NCBI GenBank assembly: GCA_016718405.1
Contig: JADKDJ010000008.1
Location: 200,323 to 264,322, forward strand
Source of the DNA: Candidatus Rhodoferax odensensis
Lineage (GTDB): Bacteria > Pseudomonadota > Gammaproteobacteria > Burkholderiales > Burkholderiaceae_C
DNA length: 64,000 bases
Reading direction: 5' to 3'
Of the stretch, positions 1 through 8,002 are shown one piece after another. The position numbers and the translations under genes were made by a program. The notes under the pieces were generated by a model. The model ran no database searches and was not told the DNA's origin. It saw only the letters and a program-made list of their open reading frames with translations. Positions within the stretch are counted from its first letter, which is position 1. Each line of letters begins with the position of its first letter.

Positions 1-868
1 CGGTGTGCTGGCGCAATGGGAGGCCGCCTCCATGCGCGGCGCAGGAGAAGAGTCGCCACTGACACTGCATGACGTGATTGAACGCCATGGCGGTGAGCTC
101 TGGCAACAACGCGACGCCCGCACCCCCCTGTCCCTGATTCGCATGTTGTTGCCCACCGCCGTGGCGCAGGACGCCGCGGACCCGGCCACCTGGCTGCGCA
201 ACGAGAGCCGACCGGAGTACTACGATTTTGATCTGTTCCGGCAAACCGAGGAAACCCGTGCCCTGGACGACCAGTTGCTGACCAAGTTGAGCTACACCGT
301 GTTTGATACCGAAACCACCGGGCTGGAGCCCTCCGCAGGTGACGAGATCATTCAGATTGGTGCCACCCGCATCGTCAACGGGCGACTGCTGCGCAACGAG
401 GCGATCGACCAGTTGATCGACCCCAAACGGCGACTCAAGCCAGAGTCGATCCCGATCCACGGCATCACCGAAGAAATGGTGAAGGGTCAGCCCACCATTG
501 CCGAGGTGCTGCCGGTGTTCCATGAGTTCTGCGAAGACACCGTGCTGGTAGCCCACAACGCGGCGTTTGACATGCGCTTCCTGCAACTCAAGGAGGCCGC
601 CACCGGCATCGAGTTCAGGCATCCGGTGCTCGATACGCTGCTGCTGTCGGCGGTGATTCATCCCAACCAGGAGTCGCACCGGCTCGAAGCCATCGCCGAG
701 CGACTGGGCATCAACGTGATTGGCCGCCACACCGCGCTGGGCGACGCGATCGTCACCGGCGAGATCTTTCTCAAGATGATTCCACTGCTGGCCGAACAGA
801 ACATCCACACCCTGGGACAGGCCCGCGCCGCCGCCGCCAAGACCTACTACGCCCGCGTCGATTACTGA
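1..868 (+). CDS. 3'-5' exonuclease, DnaQ-like (3' part of gene)
   Basis: This is the C-terminal part of a DEDDh-family exonuclease related to the DNA polymerase III epsilon subunit. The reading frame is open to the left edge, so the start lies outside the window. The catalytic motifs are visible: FDTETTG (first Asp and Glu), HNAAFDMRF (second Asp) and HTALGDA (His and last Asp). Roughly 90 residues precede the exonuclease fold, which suggests the long form that carries an extra N-terminal region. It ends 20 bases before a CBS/DUF294 gene; the two are a recurrent pair in proteobacteria, often beside acetate permease genes. Its exact substrate is unknown, and it is unlikely to be the replicative proofreading subunit itself. 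Confidence 0.85.
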   Translation, partial: GVLAQWEAASMRGAGEESPLTLHDVIERHGGELWQQRDARTPLSLIRMLLPTAVAQDAADPATWLRNESRPEYYDFDLFRQTEETRALDDQLLTKLSYTVFDTETTGLEPSAGDEIIQIGATRIVNGRLLRNEAIDQLIDPKRRLKPESIPIHGITEEMVKGQPTIAEVLPVFHEFCEDTVLVAHNAAFDMRFLQLKEAATGIEFRHPVLDTLLLSAVIHPNQESHRLEAIAERLGINVIGRHTALGDAIVTGEIFLKMIPLLAEQNIHTLGQARAAAAKTYYARVDY

Positions 869-888
869 CCCGCATCGCACACCCCACC

Positions 889-2352
889 ATGTCCGCATCA
901 CTGCCCCCCGCCCTGCGCCATGAAGCCCATGCCGCGATGCACAGCCCCTTGAGCCAGTTGCCGCAACGCGACCCGGTGACGGCCCGGCTGGCCACACCCC
1001 TGCGCGAGGCACTGGCGACCATGGACAGCAAACGCATCGGCTCGATCGTCATCGTCGACGATTCGGGGCGCATGCCGCTCGGGATATTTACCCTGCGCGA
1101 TGTGCTGCATCGGGTAACCTTGCCCGAAATCAGCTTGGATGAGCCAATTGCCAGCGTGATGACCGGCGGCGTGATCACGGTACGGCCACACACCACCGCC
1201 TACGAGGCCTCTCTGATCATGGCGCGCCGGGGCTTGCGCCACCTGCTGGTGGTGGACGAGGCGGCCAACTTGGTCTCGATCGTGTCGCAGAACGATCTGT
1301 ATGCGCTGCAGCGCACCAGTCTGAAAGATGTCAGCAACGACATTCGGCAAGCGCGCGACCTGGCCACGCTACAGGCCTGCGCCAAGGACATCCAGCGCAT
1401 TGCGCTGGCGCTGCTCAAACAAGGAATGGCAGCCGAGCAGTTGACGCAATTCATCTCCACACTCAACGACCTGTTGACGCTGCGCGTGATCGAACTGACC
1501 CATGACGAGTTTGACCTGCCGCAGATCAAATGGTGCTGGGTGGCACTGGGCTCGGAAGGACGCTACGAGCAAACCCTGTGCACCGACCAGGACAACGGCA
1601 TCATTTTCGAGTGCGAGCAAGCGAACGACGCCGAGGCCCTGCGTCAGCGCCTGTTGCCGTTTGCGCAGGCGGTCAACAACAAACTTGACGCCTGCGGCTT
1701 CCCGCTGTGCCAGGGTGGCATCATGGCGGGCAACCCGCAGTGGTGCCTGTCCCTGACCGAGTGGCGTGGCCGATTTGGTGACTGGATGGACCATCCGCAA
1801 CCCAAGGCCTTGCTCAACGCCGCCATCTTCTTTGACTTCCGGCCACTCTATGGCCATGAAGCGCTGGCCGATGCATTGCGTCAGTGGTTGCTGGACAAGG
1901 CCCGCAACGCCCAGTTGTTCCTGCGTCTGATGGCAGACAACGCCCTGCAATGCGCGCCGCCACTGGGGATGATTCGCGACTTTGTGTTTGACGACAACAA
2001 GGAGTTCCCCAACACGCTGGACCTGAAGATGTATGGTTCGCGCCCGTTTGTGGACGCGGCACGACTGCTCTCACTCACCCACGGCGTTGCCCAGACCAGC
2101 ACGGCGCAGCGCCTGCTGGGGGCATCCAAATCGGTCAATTTCGGTGGCGACGATGTGGCCGCGATGGTGGACGGTTTCTACTACATCCAGTTGCTGCGCC
2201 TGCGTCACCAGCACCAGGTATTGGGTCAGTCCGGTGGCGGCAACCGCATCGACCCCAACCAGCTCAATGAACTCGACCGCCACATTCTCAAGGAAGCCTT
2301 CAAACAGGCGCGCAAGTTGCAAAGCCGACTGAAGATGGACTATCGGCTGTAA
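889..2352 (+). CDS. CBS-domain / DUF294 nucleotidyltransferase-like protein
   Basis: A 487-residue cytoplasmic protein. Two CBS repeats occupy about residues 25-145 and probably bind an adenine nucleotide. A DUF294 putative nucleotidyltransferase domain follows, with the GSEGR...DQDNG signature near residues 218-234, and then the DUF294 C-terminal domain. The fold resembles the GlnD/PII uridylyltransferase N-terminus, so the protein may transfer a nucleotide or act as a sensor, but no substrate is established. It follows the exonuclease gene directly and is probably co-transcribed with it. The ATG at 889 was chosen because the CBS region begins shortly after it. Confidence 0.85.
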   Translation: MSASLPPALRHEAHAAMHSPLSQLPQRDPVTARLATPLREALATMDSKRIGSIVIVDDSGRMPLGIFTLRDVLHRVTLPEISLDEPIASVMTGGVITVRPHTTAYEASLIMARRGLRHLLVVDEAANLVSIVSQNDLYALQRTSLKDVSNDIRQARDLATLQACAKDIQRIALALLKQGMAAEQLTQFISTLNDLLTLRVIELTHDEFDLPQIKWCWVALGSEGRYEQTLCTDQDNGIIFECEQANDAEALRQRLLPFAQAVNNKLDACGFPLCQGGIMAGNPQWCLSLTEWRGRFGDWMDHPQPKALLNAAIFFDFRPLYGHEALADALRQWLLDKARNAQLFLRLMADNALQCAPPLGMIRDFVFDDNKEFPNTLDLKMYGSRPFVDAARLLSLTHGVAQTSTAQRLLGASKSVNFGGDDVAAMVDGFYYIQLLRLRHQHQVLGQSGGGNRIDPNQLNELDRHILKEAFKQARKLQSRLKMDYRL

Positions 2353-2411
2353 AACCTAATCAATTGGGGTCAGAGCTTGTTTACAGCGCAAAGTGGTCGA
2401 CCCACAAGGCT

Positions 2412-3056
2412 TCAGGACGGCTTGCGCACCACGCCCGCACCGACGGCGCCAGCGCGCTCCCAATCGCCATCACCGAACCATGCATCGCCCGCGAGGTAAG
2501 CGCGCAGCATCGGCAACGCGTCAAAACCCCAAAACAACTTGTCGCCGACCGCGAAGCTGGGCACGCCAAATACGCCGTGATCGATTGCAGTTTGCGTGTG
2601 CGTAGCCAGTTCGGCCTTGACCTCGGCGCTGCCCGGATCGCGGCGCGGTGCCAATTGTTCGGTCAAGCGCCGCAGCCGATCCGCGTCGGTGGCATCCAAA
2701 CCGCCTTGCCAGACATGGCGAAAAATCGTCTCGGTCACGTAGCGATTGGGTAAGCCCTTGGTATCGCAGGCCACCGCCAAACGCAGCAGAGCCAGCGGAT
2801 TGAACGGGTGCGCCGCGGGCAACTGCAGGTCCACGCCATGCTGGTGCGCGTGCCATAACACCTGGCGGTAGGTCCAATCCCGTTTGGGCGCGATTTCAGC
2901 CGGACCCAATTGGCCATGGTGTTTGAGCAGCGCGGCAAACAGCACCGGCTGGTAACGCATGTTGTAGCTGTGGCCCATCAGTGACTCGGGCATGCGCTCG
3001 AACGCCAGGTAAGCGTAGGGCGAAACAAGGTCGAAAAAGAAAGTGATGTCCCGCAT
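2412..3056 (-). CDS. 2-hydroxychromene-2-carboxylate isomerase-like, DsbA-family protein
   Basis: A 214-residue protein with the DsbA/kappa-class glutathione transferase-like fold. The N-terminus FFFDLVSPYAYLAFE matches the family signature, in which Ser replaces the redox cysteine, and the C-terminal GVFGVPSFAVGDKLFWGFD contains the cis-proline loop. Family members isomerise hydroxychromene carboxylates during naphthalene degradation in a glutathione-dependent way; many relatives in non-degraders have unknown substrates. It is the last gene of the minus-strand leucine operon, 9 bases after the YbaK-DUF1289 gene. No other naphthalene gene is nearby, so a true role in naphthalene degradation is doubtful. 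Confidence 0.85.
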   Translation of the reverse strand: MRDITFFFDLVSPYAYLAFERMPESLMGHSYNMRYQPVLFAALLKHHGQLGPAEIAPKRDWTYRQVLWHAHQHGVDLQLPAAHPFNPLALLRLAVACDTKGLPNRYVTETIFRHVWQGGLDATDADRLRRLTEQLAPRRDPGSAEVKAELATHTQTAIDHGVFGVPSFAVGDKLFWGFDALPMLRAYLAGDAWFGDGDWERAGAVGAGVVRKPS

Positions 3057-3065
3057 GCCGGTTCC

Positions 3066-3764
3066 TCACGCATTTGTCGGATGTTGCGCGCGTTGGGGGA
3101 TGGTGCCCAACACGGCGCGCTGCTGCTCTGGCGTCATGCGCGACCAGCTGGCGATTTCGTCGAGTGTGCGAAAACAGCCCAGGCACCATCCCGTTGTCGG
3201 GTCCATGCGGCAAACCGAGTTGCACGGCGAAGGCACCGCCACCGACACGGCCGCAGACTCGACCGCAACCACCACCTCCGCCACTGGTGCCTGTGTCAGC
3301 ACCTGCAAGTCCTGCGGACGCAGCTTGAAGACGCCATGCGGATGGCCGGCCGCAGCCCAGATCTCCTCAAACCGGAACAGCTCACGGTCGATCAGGGTCA
3401 CGGCTTCATTGGCATGGGCCACCGGCGCGACGCCGCCAATCGAGAAGCCGGTGCGGGTCTTGACGAACTCTGCGTCGGCGCGACCGATCTTGCCGACCAG
3501 TGCCTCGACCTTCTTCTCGTCCACACGCCGGTCACCCGAAGTTACGACCAGCACCGCCACATCATCCACCTTGCGCCGGAAGATGATGCTCTTGGCAATC
3601 TGACCCACCTCGATCCCCAGCGCGTCGGCTGCCTGTTGTGCGGTGCGCGCGGCATCGCTGAGCATCACCGGCGCATGCGGATGGCCTTTGTCGCGCAGCA
3701 GGGCCGTGACACGCAGCACGCCCTCGGGCAAGTCCATGGGCTCGACCGAGTCCATCTCAGCCAC
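3066..3764 (-). CDS. YbaK/ProX-type deacylase fused to a DUF1289 domain
   Basis: A 232-residue protein of two parts. Residues 1 to about 160 form a YbaK/aminoacyl-tRNA deacylase domain, recognised by AADALGIEVGQIAKSI, the VTSGDRRVDEKK stretch and GFSIGGVAPVAH; such domains hydrolyse mischarged tRNAs. Residues about 180-230 form a DUF1289 domain with conserved cysteines (SPCNSVCRMD...GWCLGCFRT) likely to bind a metal. DUF1289 is usually a separate small protein, so this is a fusion. The gene overlaps the end of the HMG-CoA lyase gene by 8 bases, which indicates translational coupling. A link between editing and leucine breakdown is not evident. Confidence 0.85.
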   Translation of the reverse strand: MAEMDSVEPMDLPEGVLRVTALLRDKGHPHAPVMLSDAARTAQQAADALGIEVGQIAKSIIFRRKVDDVAVLVVTSGDRRVDEKKVEALVGKIGRADAEFVKTRTGFSIGGVAPVAHANEAVTLIDRELFRFEEIWAAAGHPHGVFKLRPQDLQVLTQAPVAEVVVAVESAAVSVAVPSPCNSVCRMDPTTGWCLGCFRTLDEIASWSRMTPEQQRAVLGTIPQRAQHPTNA

Positions 3765-4677
3765 CCCGCTTGTTCAGCAAAGCCGTCGCGGCACGCGAAT
3801 TGGGCTTGCGCTGCAGGAAGTCGCTGATGAACTGACCGGCATCGACCAGCTTGTCCAGATCGATGCCAGTCTCAATGCCCATGCCGTGCAGCAGGTAGAC
3901 CACGTCCTCAGTCGCCACGTTGCCGGTGGCGCCCTTGGCGTAGGGGCAGCCGCCCAGCCCGGCCACCGAGGTGTCAAACTGCCAGACGCCCATTTGCAGC
4001 GCCATCAAGGTGTTGGCCAGCGCCTGGCCATAAGTGTCATGAAAATGCCCCGAGACATCGTTGATGTCGTAGTGCTGCAAAGCCGCTTGCAGCGCGCGCT
4101 GCACCTTCAGTGGCGTGCCCACGCCAATGGTGTCGGCCACCCCTACGTGTTGCACGCCAATGCTCTTCATCAGCCCCGCCAGCATCGCCACGCGCTGCGG
4201 CGCCACATCGCCCTCATACGGGCAACCCACCGCGCAGGACATCGCACCACGCACATAGATGCCATGCTCACGCGCGGCCCGCACTACCGGCGCAAAGCGC
4301 TCAATGCTTTCGGCAATCGAGCAATTGATGTTCTTCTGGCTAAACGCCTCGCTGGCGGCGCCGAACACCACAATCTCCTGCGGCCACAGCTCACGCGGCG
4401 CGGCAATGGCAGCCTCGAAGCCTTGCAGATTGGGCGTCAGCACCGAATAGCGCACGCCAGGCTTGCGGCCAATGGCGGCCATCACCTGCGCGTTGTCGGC
4501 CATCTGCGGCACCCACTTTGGTGACACAAAGCTGGTGACTTCGATCTCGGTCAGGCCCGCGTCTTGCAAGCGCTGCACCAGCTCAACCTTGATGGCCGTG
4601 GGCACCGGCTGCTTTTCGTTCTGCAAGCCGTCGCGTGGACCGACGTCCACAATCTTCACTCGGGGGGGCAAACTCAT
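3757..4677 (-). CDS. mvaB: hydroxymethylglutaryl-CoA lyase
   Basis: A 306-residue enzyme that splits 3-hydroxy-3-methylglutaryl-CoA into acetoacetate and acetyl-CoA, the last step of leucine catabolism. The DRE-TIM aldolase signature VGPRDGLQNE is at residues 12-21, and the catalytic-loop motif GLGGCPYAKGATGN is near residues 240-253. Length and start (MSLPPRVKIVDVG) match the family. It lies 28 bases downstream of the GhrA-like reductase gene in the liu operon, and its 3' end overlaps the YbaK-DUF1289 gene. It would act directly after liuC, whose product makes HMG-CoA. It could also be named liuE. Confidence 0.95.
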   Translation of the reverse strand: MSLPPRVKIVDVGPRDGLQNEKQPVPTAIKVELVQRLQDAGLTEIEVTSFVSPKWVPQMADNAQVMAAIGRKPGVRYSVLTPNLQGFEAAIAAPRELWPQEIVVFGAASEAFSQKNINCSIAESIERFAPVVRAAREHGIYVRGAMSCAVGCPYEGDVAPQRVAMLAGLMKSIGVQHVGVADTIGVGTPLKVQRALQAALQHYDINDVSGHFHDTYGQALANTLMALQMGVWQFDTSVAGLGGCPYAKGATGNVATEDVVYLLHGMGIETGIDLDKLVDAGQFISDFLQRKPNSRAATALLNKRGG

Positions 4678-4705
4678 CTCATGTCCTCAAAGTCGAACGG
4701 CTTGA

Positions 4706-5626
4706 TCAATAGCCGCGCTGCAGGTCAACGATACCCGAGAGCGCTTGCCCATGCTCAAACGCCAGGATCTTGGCCGCGATCTGGGCAATGGTTTCCTGGC
4801 GCAGCGTGCGCGCCGAAATGTGCGGCGTCAGCGTGATTTTCGGGTGGCGCCAGAACGGGTGCGCATCAGGCAGGGGCTCCGTATGAAACACGTCCAACGT
4901 GGCGCCGGCCAAGTGGCCGCTGTCGAGCAGTGCCAGCAGGTCATCGTCCACTACATGCGCGCCGCGTGCCACGTTGATGACGTAGCCGCCTGGCTGCAAC
5001 CTGGACAAGTTGCGCTGGTTCAGGATGTCGCGCGTGTCGGGGGTCAGCGGCAGCAGGCAGACCAGCACCTTGCAGGCAGAGAGGAAGTCGTCCAACTGCG
5101 CCTGGCCCGCGTAGCAGCGCACGCCTTCGATGGCGTGCTGGCTGCGGCTCCAGCCCAGTACCGGAAACTCGAACGCCGCCACTGCCTTGGCCACACGCTT
5201 GCCCAGTACACCCAGCCCCATGATGCCCACTGGCCAGTCGGCGCGCATGTGCGGCGCACGGGCTTGCCATTGCCCCAGGCTCATCTGTTCGGCATACGCA
5301 TCAAACTCACGAAAGTGGCGAATCAGCGCATGGCACACGTACTCAGCCATTTGCACAGCCATACCCGCGTCTTCCAGCCGGGCCAGCACCGTCTTGGACG
5401 GCACGCGCAAGGGCAGCAAGGCGTCCACCCCGGCGCCGATGTTGAAGGCGGCCTTGAGTTGGGGCTGCTCGTCGAAAAACTGCTGTGGCGGTGCCCATAC
5501 CAAGGCGTAATCGGCCGGCGCCGCGCCGCTGGCCCACGGCGCCACCTCGGCTTGCGGCAAAGCCGCGCGCAAGCCCTCCAACCACGGTTGGCTCTCCATA
5601 CTGGGGCAGCAGAAACTGATACGCAT
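4706..5626 (-). CDS. ghrA: glyoxylate/hydroxypyruvate reductase A-type dehydrogenase
   Basis: A 306-residue D-2-hydroxyacid dehydrogenase of the GhrA type, reducing glyoxylate or hydroxypyruvate with NADPH. Visible features are the substrate-loop FNIGAGVDALL, the Rossmann motif GIMGLGVLGKRVAKAV, the NVARGAHVVD catalytic Arg region, and the catalytic His in LTPHISA near the C-terminus. It sits between liuD and mvaB with short gaps (27 and 28 bases), so it is transcribed with leucine catabolism genes, although it has no known step in that pathway. The assignment to the GhrA rather than GhrB branch rests on the N-terminal region and length. Confidence 0.88.
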   Translation of the reverse strand: MRISFCCPSMESQPWLEGLRAALPQAEVAPWASGAAPADYALVWAPPQQFFDEQPQLKAAFNIGAGVDALLPLRVPSKTVLARLEDAGMAVQMAEYVCHALIRHFREFDAYAEQMSLGQWQARAPHMRADWPVGIMGLGVLGKRVAKAVAAFEFPVLGWSRSQHAIEGVRCYAGQAQLDDFLSACKVLVCLLPLTPDTRDILNQRNLSRLQPGGYVINVARGAHVVDDDLLALLDSGHLAGATLDVFHTEPLPDAHPFWRHPKITLTPHISARTLRQETIAQIAAKILAFEHGQALSGIVDLQRGY

Positions 5627-5653
5627 GGTGCCTCCTCGCCCCGGCGCCCTTCG

Positions 5654-7669
5654 TCAGCGCTCCAGGCGCAGCAACTCGCTGCCCTCGCTCACCTGGTCAC
5701 CCGGCTCGAACAACAGCTCGGCCACCACGCCGTCCAGCGGCGCGGCAATGGTGTGCTCCATCTTCATGGCTTCCATCACCGCCAGGGTTTGGCCGCGCTT
5801 GACAGCGTCACCGGCCTTGACGGCGAAGGACACCACCTTGCCCGGCATGGGCGCCGTCAGGCGTCCGCCCTCACCCTGGTTGTCGCCGGCATGGGCCAGC
5901 GCGTCTACCACCGTGATCTGGGTGGCGCCCAGCGCCGAGAACACATGCACCACGTCGGCCTGTTGGTAAACGCTGACGATCTGGCGCTGGCTGCCAAAAC
6001 GCACGTCGTAGCCTTGGCGCACCGGCGTGAAGGCAAACACCCCCGACTCGCCCGCCACCTCCAGCGCCAAGGCGCCGTCGTGCAGGCAGGTCATCTGCAC
6101 CATGTGCGCCTGCTCGTGAAACAGGTAGTCAAAGCGGCGTGTACTGGGCCCGTGCGAGCGCCAGCCGTCGTGCCGCGCCCAGGGGTCGAGCCAGCCGCCG
6201 TGCGCCTTGCTGCGCGCCTCTGCCGCCTGCTCCAATGCCAAGGTATGCGCCACCGCGCTGGCCACCGCCAGAGCCAGGCCTACTTTCTCCTGCTTGAACA
6301 GCACCGCCTGTTCACGCGGGATCAGCGCCGTGTCCAGGTTGGCCTTGGCAAAGGACTCGGTCTTGATGACGTGACGCAAGAACTGCACATTGGTGCTGGG
6401 GCCCACGATGTGGGTGTGCGCCAGCGCCGCGTCGAGCCGCGCCAGGGCCTGCTCGCGCGTGTCGCCATGCACGATCAGCTTGGCCACCATCGAGTCGTAG
6501 AACGGAGAGATCGCATCCCCTTCGCGTACGCCGGAATCCACCCGCACCACGCCACGCTCGAAGCTGGTGCAAGCGGGCAGGCCATAGACGTGCAGCGTGC
6601 CGGTAGCAGGCAGAAATTGGTTGTCCGGGCTCTCGGCGCAAATGCGCGCCTCGATGGCGTGACCACTGAGCACCAACTGCTCTTGCTTGAGCGGCAGCGG
6701 TTCACCACTGGCCACGCGCAACTGCCACTCCACCAGGTCCTGACCGGTGATGGCTTCGGTCACCGGGTGCTCCACTTGCAAGCGGGTGTTCATCTCCATG
6801 AAAAAGAAGTTCATGGTGCCGTCCTCACGCTGCTCGACGATGAACTCCACCGTGCCCGCACCCACATAGTTGACCGCACTGGCTGCCGCCACTGCCGCCT
6901 CGCCCATCTGGGCGCGCAGCTCGGCCGTCATGCCCGGCGCGGGGGCTTCTTCCAGCACCTTCTGGTGGCGCCGCTGCACCGAGCAATCGCGCTCAAACAG
7001 GTACACGTAGTTGCCCTGGGTGTCGCCAAACACCTGAATTTCGATGTGGCGCGGTCGCTGCACGTACTTCTCGATCAACACCGCGTCATCACCAAAGCTG
7101 TTGATGGCTTCGCGCTTGCAGGAGGCCAACGCGGCGTCGAAGTCAGCGGCCCGGTCCACCGCGCGCATGCCCTTGCCGCCGCCACCCGCGCTGGCTTTAA
7201 TCAAGACGGGGTAACCAATGTCATCAGCCTCGCGCTTGAGCAGGGCCGGGTCCTGGTCCGAGCCATGGTAGCCCGGCACCAAGGGCACACCCGCCTTTTC
7301 CATCAACTGCTTGGACTCGGCCTTGAGGCCCATGGCCTTGATCGCGGAGGGCGGTGGACCAATGAACACCAGGCCGGCATCGGCGCAGGCTTGGGCAAAC
7401 TCTTCGTTCTCGCTCAGAAAACCATAACCCGGGTGCACCGCCTGCGCACCGGTGGCCTTGGCCGCTTCCAGAATGCGCTCCCAGCGCAGATAACTGTCCT
7501 TGGGTGAACTGCCGCCGATGTGCACCGCTTCGTCGCAGGCGGCCACGTGTTTGGCACTGGCGTCAGCGTCCGAGTACACCGCCACCGTCTTGATGGCCAT
7601 GCGCCGCGCGGTTGCCGCCACACGGCAGGCGATCTCGCCCCTGTTTGCGATAAGAATCTTGTTAAACAT
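5654..7669 (-). CDS. liuD: methylcrotonyl-CoA carboxylase biotin-containing (alpha) subunit
   Basis: A 671-residue acyl-CoA carboxylase alpha subunit. Domains in order: biotin carboxylase N-terminal (about 1-110, MFNKILIANRGEIACRV), ATP-grasp (about 115-325, with the ASAGGGGKGMR loop), biotin carboxylase C-terminal (about 335-445) and a biotin carrier domain at the end with AMKM, where Lys636 would be biotinylated. With LiuB it carboxylates 3-methylcrotonyl-CoA using ATP and bicarbonate. The flanking HMG-CoA lyase and methylglutaconyl-CoA hydratase genes support methylcrotonyl-CoA over acetyl- or propionyl-CoA as substrate. A 333-base repeat-bearing gap separates it from liuC, so it may have its own promoter or reduced read-through. 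Confidence 0.93.
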   Translation of the reverse strand: MFNKILIANRGEIACRVAATARRMAIKTVAVYSDADASAKHVAACDEAVHIGGSSPKDSYLRWERILEAAKATGAQAVHPGYGFLSENEEFAQACADAGLVFIGPPPSAIKAMGLKAESKQLMEKAGVPLVPGYHGSDQDPALLKREADDIGYPVLIKASAGGGGKGMRAVDRAADFDAALASCKREAINSFGDDAVLIEKYVQRPRHIEIQVFGDTQGNYVYLFERDCSVQRRHQKVLEEAPAPGMTAELRAQMGEAAVAAASAVNYVGAGTVEFIVEQREDGTMNFFFMEMNTRLQVEHPVTEAITGQDLVEWQLRVASGEPLPLKQEQLVLSGHAIEARICAESPDNQFLPATGTLHVYGLPACTSFERGVVRVDSGVREGDAISPFYDSMVAKLIVHGDTREQALARLDAALAHTHIVGPSTNVQFLRHVIKTESFAKANLDTALIPREQAVLFKQEKVGLALAVASAVAHTLALEQAAEARSKAHGGWLDPWARHDGWRSHGPSTRRFDYLFHEQAHMVQMTCLHDGALALEVAGESGVFAFTPVRQGYDVRFGSQRQIVSVYQQADVVHVFSALGATQITVVDALAHAGDNQGEGGRLTAPMPGKVVSFAVKAGDAVKRGQTLAVMEAMKMEHTIAAPLDGVVAELLFEPGDQVSEGSELLRLER

Positions 7670-7697
7670 GATCTGGTCCTTGTTGTCTGTTTAGTGC

Positions 7698-7999
7698 GAA
7701 TGACGCTTACCTACGGAATACACCGTTCGCTCTGAGCCTGTAGTGGCTTGTATGCCGAGCTATTGTGCTGGGCTCGCAGCCCAACAAACCACGCAACTCG
7801 GGGAGCAGGCTGCCTGGGTGTTCTGCGCAGGTCAAGGAGGAGGCCGAAGGCCGGGGGACACGGAGCAGAACACCCAGGCAGCCTGCTCCCCGCGCCCACA
7901 CATTGGCGCATGCTCTCTTTTGCAGTTGTCCTAGTCCCATGCATCGGCCCACCGCCAAACCGGAATCCATTGGGTAATCACGCTAAGTAAGTGTCATTC
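7698..7999. mobile_element. putative MITE-like insertion between liuC and liuD
   Basis: The 333-base gap between liuC and liuD holds no credible gene. Its ends carry imperfect terminal inverted repeats: GAATGACGCTTAC at 7698-7710 and GTAAGTGTCATTC at 7987-7999 (12 of 13 match). The direct repeat TGTTTAG lies outside both ends, at 7688-7694 and 8000-8006, with a three-base offset on the left. Inside is a very long perfect hairpin (separate entry) and a small palindrome, TGGGCT-CGC-AGCCCA, at 7768-7782. The layout resembles a non-autonomous transposable element that landed just after the liuC stop codon. No transposase is present, so mobility is inferred. Confidence 0.45.
7799..7892. repeat. 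perfect 28-bp inverted repeat (long hairpin)
   Basis: Positions 7799-7826 (starting CGGGGAGCAGG) and 7865-7892 (ending CCTGCTCCCCG) are exact reverse complements. They enclose a 38-base purine-rich loop that itself contains GGCC-GAA-GGCC. The stem could form a cruciform in DNA or a very stable hairpin in the operon transcript, acting as an attenuator or stabilising the upstream liuB-liuC message. It lacks the T-run of a typical intrinsic terminator. It resembles the hairpins at 13.5-13.75 kb in design (perfect stem, long structured loop) but not in sequence. Confidence 0.8.
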
Positions 8000-8002
8000 T
8001 GT

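Noticed and set aside
4745..7507. 920-codon open frame on the plus strand
   Set aside because: It is antisense to ghrA and liuD, both with intact family motifs. The long frame is a by-product of high GC codon bias.
7711..7990. Several 60-90 codon frames on both strands in the liuC-liuD gap
   Set aside because: They arise from the 28-bp inverted repeat, which gives similar peptides in both directions (SRLPGCSA and the like).
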